DNA of 5,360 bases, from contig JAGYHI010000052.1 in NCBI GenBank assembly GCA_018457335.1, positions 1 through 5,360 on the forward strand, in the 5' to 3' direction. The translations under genes were made by a program, and so were the position numbers. Below, in pieces: positions 1-4,979 of the stretch. The notes beneath the pieces were generated by a model. It was not told where the DNA came from, did no database searches, and saw only the letters and a program-made list of their open reading frames with translations. The stretch comes from Candidatus Altimarinota bacterium (GTDB lineage Bacteria > Patescibacteria > JAEDAM01 > BD1-5 > UBA2023). Each line of letters starts with the position of its first letter. The first letter of the stretch is position 1.

Positions 1-28
1 TTGCTTTTTTCGTAAAAAGTGGTATACT
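1..28 (+). promoter_or_regulatory. Promoter of the small RNA unit (sigma70-like, extended -10)
   Basis: The -35-like hexamer TTGCTT lies at 1-6 and the -10 hexamer TATACT at 23-28, separated by 16 bases. A TG dinucleotide one base before the -10 (20-21) makes it an extended -10. Transcription should begin near base 35, just before the first hairpin. No start codon with a long reading frame follows; the next landmark is an intrinsic terminator at 94-125. The -35 sits at the very edge of the window, so upstream elements cannot be seen. Confidence 0.5.
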
Positions 29-56
29 CTTTGTAAGAGTTCGCAAGAACTCCAAT

Positions 57-93
57 ATGATGTCCATATTGAAGGGATTAAAAACCCTCGATA
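57..93 (+). repeat. Diverged duplicated element, copy 1
   Basis: This stretch begins with ATGATGTCCA (57-66) and ends with CCCTCGATA (85-93), with AAGGG followed by an A-rich loop between them. The same blocks occur in the same order at 201-247. In both copies the first block lies on the 5' arm and loop of a hairpin, and the GGG and CCC blocks pair with each other. The sequence differs between copies while the pairing is kept, as expected for a selected RNA structure or for a duplicated palindromic element. Confidence 0.5.
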
Positions 94-125
94 AAAAAAG
101 AAGACCCAGCTTGGTCTTCTTTTTT
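94..125 (+). terminator. Strong intrinsic terminator (works on either strand)
   Basis: The stem GAAGACC (100-106) and GGTCTTC (113-119) encloses the loop CAGCTT. It is followed by a T run at 120-125 and preceded by an A run at 93-99 that can extend the pairing. Because both flanks are homopolymeric, the same hairpin would terminate transcription on the - strand. On the + strand it ends the small RNA unit. Confidence 0.8.
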
Positions 126-128
126 GTA

Positions 129-154
129 GCCTATATTTTACTATAAATGTAGGC
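129..154. repeat. Imperfect inverted repeat between the two duplicated elements
   Basis: GCCTA (129-133) pairs with TAGGC (150-154), and TTTA with TAAA inside can extend the stem. The arms are AT-rich and no T run follows on either strand, so it is not a convincing terminator. It occupies the same relative place in front of copy 2 as hairpin 1 does in front of copy 1, but at a longer distance. Confidence 0.35.
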
Positions 155-160
155 CCGAAA

Positions 161-193
161 GTATATACACCAGTGAAACAGTATATATACCAC
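161..193. repeat. Pair of imperfect direct repeats, GTATATACACCA type
   Basis: GTATATACACCA (161-172) is repeated as GTATATATACCAC (181-193), the two starting 20 bases apart, about two helical turns. The spacing would suit a protein-binding site or a duplicated promoter-like element, but no matching -35 hexamer is visible and the sequence is low in complexity. The function is unknown. Confidence 0.3.
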
Positions 194-200
194 ATATATT

Positions 201-247
201 ATGATGTCCACCATAATAAAAAAGGGTTAAAAATTAAACCCTCGATA
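201..247 (+). repeat. Diverged duplicated element, copy 2
   Basis: This element carries the blocks ATGATGTCCA (201-210), AAGGGTTAAAAA and CCCTCGATA (239-247), matching copy 1 at 57-93 with about 10 extra bases. TATTATG (197-203) pairs with CATAATA (212-218), placing ATGTCCAC in the loop as in copy 1. GGGTT (224-228) pairs with AACCC (237-241). No clear promoter of its own was found, and the terminator hairpin of copy 1 is replaced by the CCTCGATA palindrome. Read on the - strand, the right part is the probable queA terminator. Confidence 0.5.
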
Positions 248-265
248 CCTCGAAAGATATCGAGG
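218..265 (-). terminator. Probable queA terminator (two overlapping hairpins)
   Basis: Downstream of the queA stop on the - strand come two hairpins. The first has an 8-bp stem (240-247 with 258-265, CCTCGATA type) followed by a T-rich tail. The second has a 5-bp stem (224-228 with 237-241) followed directly by six T on the - strand (223-218). The hairpins share bases 240-241, so they compete at the base, but either could release the transcript. Confidence 0.6.
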
Positions 266-311
266 CTAATTTAGTATATAAAAAAACTTTTAAAAATCAA
301 AAAAGAAAAAA

Positions 312-1454
312 CTACCGAATATACATCCCATCTCCAAAACTATAAAAAAGATAATCACCAGCGATGGCTTCTTTATAGCGGGCGAGGAGGTTTTCTCGTC
401 CGATAAGACTCGAAATAAGCATGAGAAGTGATGACTCTGGAAGATGAAAATTACTGATAACTTCGTCGACAACTTGCCACTGGTAGCCCGGCACGATATA
501 GGCTTTCGTCTGAAACTGGACAGTATTTTCAAAACAAACGACATCGCTTATCCATTTTGGGTCGGATTTTTTCGCGAGCATATCCCAGAAGTCTACCACT
601 TCTTTTGAAAAATCTTTTTTCCAATCACTGTCGATTTTTGTCCACAAGGCTGGCAAGGATTCGAGGGTACGACAGACCGTCGTCCCGACCGCAAGCAGTG
701 GATGTCAAAGTGATTTTTTCTCAAAAATCGTGACAAAAGTTTCTTTCGAAATTTGAGCGGTTTCACTGTGGATTTGGTAGTCGCGAATATCGTCCGTATC
801 CACACTATGAAAGGTCCCCAGTCCGACATGAAGTGTGATTTTTTCTTTTTGGCAAGGGAGTTTTTCGAGGAGTGCATCCGTAAAATGCAGCGAGGCAGTC
901 GGTGCTGCCACAGAGCCATTTTTCTCAGCAAATACCGTCTGATAATCTTCTTCTTTTTCTTTGCTATATTCGATATATGGCGGTAAAGGCAAACTTCCAT
1001 AAGTCTCTAAAAAATCCTCTATTTCGCCACCAGAAATCTCTATTTTTCGCCCTGTGTCAGTATTGTCGACGATAGACAAAGTAAAGTCGCCAATAAAAAA
1101 TTTGGTGCCGATTTTTAGTTTTTTCCCCGGTCGCACAAGTGCATCGAAATGATTTTGATCTGTCGACTGCAAGAAAAATATTTCGCCATCTACAAGGATT
1201 TTTTCTTCGCCACTAGCTGTCAGATATTTTGTATTTTTTAAATAGACGCGCGCTGGTAGGACTTTTGTGTCATTAAAAAAAATTGTATGCTCGCTTGTCA
1301 AAAGCGTATCAAGAGTCCAAAAAGTCGTGTCGAGCTTTTTTTCGCCAGTCTGTCGATCGATGACCATCAGTCGTCCATCGTGAGCCGGGTGTCGCGCCGT
1401 GTGAGCGATTTTTTCTTTTGGCAAATCAAAAGTGTAATCAGAAAGTTTATACAT
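312..1454 (-). CDS. queA: S-adenosylmethionine:tRNA ribosyltransferase-isomerase (QueA), with one in-frame TGA
   Basis: QueA transfers and isomerises the ribosyl part of S-adenosylmethionine onto preQ1 in tRNA, giving epoxyqueuosine, a late step of queuosine synthesis in the cytoplasm. The product is 380 residues if the TGA at 705-707 (codon 250) is read through. Under the standard code it would split into 249 codons and an orphan tail. Family motifs lie on both sides in one frame: [11 protein letters not shown] (59-69), LPLPPYI (155-161), YQTVF (171-175), AAPTASLHF (183-191, where the family usually has Gly for the Ser), HVGLGTF (209-215), then [12 protein letters not shown] (255-266), YIVPGY (319-324), [12 protein letters not shown] (335-346) and FGDGM (373-377). 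The TGA sits just before AVGTT, at a position normally glycine. Residues of about 268-310 form a longer linker than usual, explaining 380 residues against roughly 340-356. The ATG at 1452-1454 gives the expected N-terminus ([12 protein letters not shown]). No Shine-Dalgarno precedes it. The stop is TAG. Confidence 0.96.
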
Positions 1455-1510
1455 AAAAATGAGATTTAATTTTTAGTTTTGTATTACAAATAAGAAAATT
1501 TATAGTTTCC

Positions 1511-1538
1511 TTGCAAAAAAATGATTTTTGGATATTAT
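1511..1538 (+). promoter_or_regulatory. Promoter of the TPR lipoprotein gene, probably giving a leaderless mRNA
   Basis: TTGCAA (1511-1516) and TATTAT (1533-1538) are separated by 16 bases. Transcription would be expected to start 6-7 bases after the -10, at or next to the ATG at 1545, leaving no 5' leader. No Shine-Dalgarno precedes this ATG, which agrees. An alternative -10, TATAAC (1536-1541), has a poorer 19-base spacing. The AT-rich background makes chance matches likely, so confidence is moderate. I could not pick a clear queA promoter in the same divergent region. Confidence 0.4.
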
Positions 1539-1544
1539 AACGAT

Positions 1545-3053
1545 ATGTTTGATTTTACAAAATTTATTTCATTTTTGATATTTTTTCTTGGTCTTTTTTT
1601 AGCATCTTGTAGTCCAAATCTCGACCAGCAAAAAGAAGAAGAAATTGATTATTTGACTGGGGCGAGTCAGATGAGTTTTACTTCGTCACTGTCAAATAAA
1701 ACCCATAAAACTAAAATAGAAGATGCTGAAAAAGTTCGCCTTGCAATCCAGCGTCAAAAACAAATTTCGACAATCCGGAAGGGTGATTATATGATTGTCA
1801 AAAATCAACCAAAAGAAGCGCTCGGCTATTATTTAGCTGCTCTCCAAAAAATTCCAGATGACATCGTACTCATCCGAAAAATTGCCCACAGTTATTTCTT
1901 GCTCAAAAATTGGGAGCAGTCCTACGAATATTTCATCCGCGTACCGACTTCTGAACTCTCCGACTCGATGCAAGATGAACTTTTTAAAAGTCTTTTTTAT
2001 AACACAAAACTCAAAAATAAAAAACAAGAACTCAACAAATTTGAAACTTCACTTCCAAAAAAATCACTCTATTACACCGTCCTCCTCCCTTGTTTTTCTG
2101 GGATTTCCGCCTGCCAAAAAAGCATAAAATCCTACAAAGGAGACAATAAAAAACTCAATGCACTTAAAAGTATTTTACAAGATGCAAACTATGTCAGTCC
2201 GACAAATTCTTATCGGCAACTGCGTATCGCTGTAGGGCTCTACGAACAAGAAATGTACGGACTTGCATACACGCTGGCGAGTAGTCTTATCAAACAAAAT
2301 CCCGACTATATAGAAGCGAAAAAAATCCAAGGATTTTCTCACTATGAACTCGGTCGCTATGAAGAAGCGAAAAAAATTCTCCTTTCTTATCTTGAAAACA
2401 ATGCAGAAGACCTCGAAGTCATCATCCGACTCGGAGAGATTTGCACTTACCTCGAAGACTATGAAAATGCAATTTTGTATCTCAATAACGCTATCATCGC
2501 TGGGTATAAACCAAAAACTCTCCTCGAAAGACGACTCGCCTACAACTATGCAAAACTCGATGACATCGCCTCTATGGAAAAAGTAGTTTCTTATCTTTTG
2601 CAAGAAGAAGACGCGACCGAAGATGACTACTCAGTAGCTATTTCGCTGGCAATCAATAAAAAACAATACAATCGCGCTTACGCGTGGTCATATGAAGGCC
2701 TCAAAAGGTTTAGCGAATCGAAAATTCTTGTACCACTCTACCTTCAGGCTACACGACTCTCGAAACGCTCAGATGATGCACAAAAATACCTTGATACACT
2801 CTCAAAAGAAATTCGTGCCCTTCCTCTTGTCCGCCTTGAAGAGGCTATACTTCTCTACGAAAAAAAGGAAAGTGAAGAAGCCAAAAAAATATTTTCTTCC
2901 CTTGTTGACTTTGATGGTACCAGTGATTTCTGACTCGAATCCAAAGAATACCTCGATCAAATCGCCCTCGAAGAAATTGCCAATTCCTACAATAATTCTG
3001 GACAAACCGACACAAAAAATACCTACGATTTTGATCCAGATTTTTGGAAGTAA
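1545..3053 (+). CDS. TPR-repeat lipoprotein, with one in-frame TGA
   Basis: The product is a predicted lipid-anchored, surface-exposed protein built of tetratricopeptide-like helical hairpins, which usually mediate protein-protein contacts. From the ATG at 1545 it has 502 residues. It opens with a short hydrophobic signal peptide (one Lys at 6, hydrophobic 7-19) and a lipobox LASC with Cys at 22, followed by a polar, charged linker (about 23-75). TPR-like pairs are visible around 79-135 (KEALGYYLAALQKIPDD and following) and 255-345 (YELGRYEEAKKILLSYLE; LEDYENAILYLNNAI), with weaker helical repeats to the C-terminus. Codon 463 is TGA (2931-2933); reading through adds 39 residues of similar character and reaches TAA at 3051-3053. 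An ATG at 1521 would add eight residues before the signal peptide, but it lies upstream of the -10 box, so I prefer 1545. The partner and specific role are unknown. It is divergent from queA and probably its own transcription unit. Confidence 0.85.
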
Positions 3054-3058
3054 GGAGG
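3052..3058 (+). promoter_or_regulatory. Orphan strong Shine-Dalgarno (AAGGAGG) overlapping the TPR stop codon
   Basis: AAGGAGG begins inside the TAA stop of the TPR gene and is followed three bases later by ATG (3062-3064). That ATG opens a 58-codon frame running through palindromic repeats to 3238, which I do not believe is a real protein. None of the four visible starts of real genes here (queA, the TPR gene, sufS, sufU) has such a site. It may be the remnant of a lost downstream gene or a chance match. Confidence 0.3.
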
Positions 3059-3090
3059 AATATGTTTTCCTATCATCCCCCAATCGAGTT

Positions 3091-3126
3091 GAGGACAGGC
3101 TCTGAACTTAATTCAGGATCTTCCTC
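3091..3126. repeat. Palindromic element, possible terminator of the TPR gene
   Basis: GAGGA (3091-3095) pairs with TCCTC (3122-3126), and CTGAA (3102-3106) pairs with TTCAG (3112-3116) inside, separated by internal loops. On the + strand four T follow immediately, so it could stop the TPR transcript. The inner part, read on the - strand as GATCCTGAA with TTCAG, resembles the half-palindromes of dispersed repeats found in many bacterial genomes, so it may be a decayed repeat copy. Confidence 0.4.
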
Positions 3127-3148
3127 TTTTCATTTAAAGAACAGGATA

Positions 3149-3221
3149 TGTCATTCCCGCGTAGGCGGGAATCTAGATGAAAATACTGCACTGGATCCCC
3201 AGGTCAAGCCCGAGGATGACA
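3149..3221. repeat. Dispersed palindromic repeat (REP/MITE-like, 73 bp)
   Basis: The element is bounded by TGTCAT (3149-3154) and its inverse ATGACA (3216-3221). Hairpin 1 is a perfect 8-bp stem, ATTCCCGC (3153-3160) with GCGGGAAT (3165-3172), around the loop GTAG. Hairpin 2 pairs 3195-3203 with 3209-3217 with two mismatches. Sequences of this kind (GTCATTCCCGCG...GCGGGAAT with CTGGATCCC and GATGACA) occur as multi-copy intergenic repeats in many unrelated bacteria. Translated, they give the familiar spurious HSRVGGNL and LDPQVKPEDD peptides. No transposase is present, so any movement would need an enzyme encoded elsewhere. Confidence 0.8.
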
Positions 3222-3247
3222 ACTTAGAGGGTATTTAAAATAAAATA

Positions 3248-3275
3248 TGTCATTTCGGACTTGATCCAGAATCCA
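3248..3275. repeat. Degenerate half-copy of a related palindromic repeat
   Basis: This starts with TGTCATTTCGGACTTGATCC and continues into AGAATCC, matching the boundary (TGTCAT) and hairpin layout of the neighbouring element at 3149-3221. ATTT (3252-3255) and GG (3257-3258) can pair imperfectly with CC and GAAT downstream. There is no matching ATGACA end, so it appears truncated or decayed. From here to sufS at 3346 the sequence is pyrimidine-rich, and I see no clear promoter or ribosome-binding site in it. Confidence 0.55.
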
Positions 3276-3345
3276 ACCAATAAGCAAAATCCTCTTCTTT
3301 TCCAAAACCCAAATTCTATTTTCTACCCCCTAACCCTTCTATCTC

Positions 3346-4554
3346 ATGTTCAAAAAAGACTTCCCAATCTTTGAAAACAACAAAAATCTTGTTTTCCTTG
3401 ATACTGCTGCCAGCAGCCAAAAACCAAAAAAAGTCATCGAAGATATGAAAAAATATCTCGAGACTTCGTATGCAAATATCCACCGAGGAGCCTATGATTT
3501 ATCGATGGATTCTTCACTCCTCTACGACAAAACAAAGCAAAAAGTAGCGGAATTTCTCGGTGCCCAGAGCCACAGCGAGATTGTCTTTACTTACAATGCA
3601 ACTTACGCGATTAATTTCATCGCACGCTCACTTGTAAAATCAAAAATCCTAAATACTGGTGATACGATTTTACTCTCAAAAGCCGATCATCACGCCAATA
3701 TTGTGCCTTGGCAAATCATCGCTGACGAGTATGACATCAAACTCGACTGGGTCGAACTCCACGAAGATGGAACAATAAACTACGACTCTCTCGAAGAAAA
3801 ACTCCCTGGAAAAAAACTTCTCGCCCTCACTGGTGCATCCAATGTCAGCGGGGAAATCAGTGATGTCACACGAGTCAAAAAAATGATCGACACCCTCGAA
3901 GAAAAACCACTTTTCCTCCTCGATGGAAGTCAGCGATTTCCACATCTTTTTACCGATGTAGTCGCAAGCGGAATTGATTTTTTTGTAGGGACTGGACACA
4001 AAGTGATGAGCGATACTGGAATCGGATTTTTTTACGGACGAAAAGATCTCCTACGAGCAATAGATCCAGCCCTTTGTGGTGGTGGTGCTATCAATAAAGT
4101 ATCAGTAGAAGGATACTTGCCAGCCGGACTTCCTTTTCGACACGAGCCAGGGACACCACATATCGCTGGCGCAGTTTCACTCCTTTCTGCACTCGAATAT
4201 ATCGAGTCAATCGGTGGCTACGAAGTAATCGAAAAATACGAAGATGAACTCGTCGCCTACACCTTTGAAAAATGTAAAAATCTTCCAGAAGGAGCAAAAC
4301 TCATCGGAGGAGATGAAAATACTCCGAGAATGGGAGTCTTTGCTTTTACTTTTGCAAATCACCATCCACACGATGTCGCCGAATACCTTGCTGACCAAAA
4401 TATCTGTGTGCGATCTGGACATCACTGTGCCGAACCACTCCACAATACACTTGATATCGGAGCGAGCCTGCGAATGAGTCTCTACATCTACAATACAAAA
4501 GAAGACATCGATGCTTTTTTTGAGGCAATAGACACTTTCTTTAAAACTTTTTAA
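3346..4554 (+). CDS. sufS: Cysteine desulfurase, SufS type
   Basis: SufS is a pyridoxal-phosphate enzyme that removes sulfur from L-cysteine, leaving alanine and a persulfide on its own cysteine, which is passed to a partner for Fe-S cluster assembly in the cytoplasm. The product has 402 residues, a normal length (about 400-410). Visible motifs are LDTAASSQKP (18-27), NIHRG (about 44-48), HHANIVPWQ (115-123), LDGSQ with the cofactor-binding Asp193 and Gln196, GTGHK with the PLP-binding Lys219, and RSGHHCA with the catalytic Cys361. The RxGHHCA motif marks the SufS group, as opposed to IscS/NifS. It contains about 29 glycines and no TGA. The in-frame TAA at 3331-3333 limits the start, and the ATG at 3346 gives the expected N-terminus. 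No Shine-Dalgarno precedes it; the upstream stretch is pyrimidine-rich. It is followed after 11 bases by the sufU-like gene, so the two are probably co-transcribed. Confidence 0.97.
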   Translation: MFKKDFPIFENNKNLVFLDTAASSQKPKKVIEDMKKYLETSYANIHRGAYDLSMDSSLLYDKTKQKVAEFLGAQSHSEIVFTYNATYAINFIARSLVKSKILNTGDTILLSKADHHANIVPWQIIADEYDIKLDWVELHEDGTINYDSLEEKLPGKKLLALTGASNVSGEISDVTRVKKMIDTLEEKPLFLLDGSQRFPHLFTDVVASGIDFFVGTGHKVMSDTGIGFFYGRKDLLRAIDPALCGGGAINKVSVEGYLPAGLPFRHEPGTPHIAGAVSLLSALEYIESIGGYEVIEKYEDELVAYTFEKCKNLPEGAKLIGGDENTPRMGVFAFTFANHHPHDVAEYLADQNICVRSGHHCAEPLHNTLDIGASLRMSLYIYNTKEDIDAFFEAIDTFFKTF

Positions 4555-4565
4555 TCAAGAAAAAC

Positions 4566-4979
4566 ATGAAATCCAACGAACTCATCGCCGCCTACTCAAA
4601 AAATCCAGCCAATAAATATAAAATGGAAAATCCGAGCATTGCTTATATCGAAGACAATCGAATCTGCTCGGATCAAGTCGAAGTATTTTTAAAAATCGAA
4701 AATAATACACTCACTGATTTTTCTTTTGAGGGGTACATGTCTATCGTCGCGACGGCTTGTGTCGCTATCACGGGAGAAATTTTAGTCGAAGAAAAAACTT
4801 CAATCGAGGATATTTTAAAACTCGACGAATCTTTTGTCCACAAAAATATCGGCACCGATATTTCACCTCGAAGACGATTCGCAGCGATGATTGGAGTTTT
4901 AGCCATCAAAAATGCTGTCCGCGCCTGGCAGGGTGATGACTATCGAGAGGATTTTAGTGATATAGAAGTCGCTTTATAG
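4566..4979 (+). CDS. sufU: SufU/IscU-like Fe-S assembly protein with only one of three family cysteines
   Basis: The 137-residue product has the fold signature of the IscU/SufU/NifU-N family, which accepts sulfur from the desulfurase and either relays it or builds a cluster. The early KNPANKYK (12-19) matches the family's conserved NP region. CSD (34-36) matches the CGD motif, keeping the acceptor Cys34 and Asp36. The next conserved segment, normally GxGCxISxASxS, reads here as EGYMSIVATAC (55-65): the second cysteine is Tyr57, and an off-position Cys65 appears. The third, normally RxKCAxL, reads RRFAAM (103-108), with Phe105 for cysteine. Zinc or cluster binding as in classical SufU or IscU is therefore unlikely, and a single-cysteine, SufE-like relay role is my inference. 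The spacing between the second and third sites is close to IscU and lacks the SufU insertion. It sits directly behind sufS and ends in TAG, overlapping the convergent PAP2 gene by 6 bases. The gene symbol reflects context and fold, not a proven mechanism. Confidence 0.85.
   Translation: MKSNELIAAYSKNPANKYKMENPSIAYIEDNRICSDQVEVFLKIENNTLTDFSFEGYMSIVATACVAITGEILVEEKTSIEDILKLDESFVHKNIGTDISPRRRFAAMIGVLAIKNAVRAWQGDDYREDFSDIEVAL

Larger units (their letters stand above)
35..125 (+). ncRNA. Candidate small structured RNA (about 90 nt), unknown family
   Basis: The unit has the parts of a free-standing small RNA gene. A promoter lies at 1-28. The predicted transcript folds into hairpin 1 at 37-52 (GAGTTC, GCAA tetraloop of the GNRA type, GAACTC), hairpin 2 at 54-70 (AATATG, loop ATGTC, CATATT) and hairpin 3 at 73-88 (AGGG paired with CCCT). 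A near-perfect intrinsic terminator follows at 94-125. No start codon and ribosome-binding site precede any reading frame of useful length. The core at 57-93 recurs in diverged form at 201-247. I do not recognise an Rfam family. It is not a tRNA, and it does not resemble 6S, SRP or tmRNA at this size. An alternative is a 5' leader with an attenuator, but no gene follows the terminator on this strand before 1545. What I see is the structure; that it is transcribed is inferred. Confidence 0.45.

Noticed and set aside
129..265. preQ1 riboswitch controlling queA
   Set aside because: The structured region lies downstream of the queA stop, not in its leader, and the sequence does not match preQ1-I or preQ1-II consensus elements that I know.
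1..300. CRISPR array or type III antitoxin repeats
   Set aside because: Only two diverged copies exist, without regular spacing, unique spacers or an adjacent cas or toxin gene.
312..1454. queA as a pseudogene broken by a nonsense mutation at 705-707
   Set aside because: Motifs on both sides are intact in one frame, and two other genes show the same pattern of in-frame TGA with TAA or TAG ends, so recoding explains all cases together.
2175..2603. Long open frames antisense to the TPR gene
   Set aside because: They mirror the codon pattern of the sense gene, give low-complexity Phe/Ile-rich translations and have no start signal or homology.
3062..3238. 58-codon open frame after the strong Shine-Dalgarno as a protein gene
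   Set aside because: Its translation contains HSRVGGNL and LDPQVKPEDD, the typical spurious peptides of dispersed palindromic repeats, and it has no domain or signal features.
4416..4424. Nine-base perfect complementarity between the ATGATGTCCA loop of the candidate small RNA (58-66) and sufS mRNA
   Set aside because: The site encodes the invariant Gly-His-His of the catalytic motif, far from the start codon. A nine-base match found after the fact is weak evidence of regulation.
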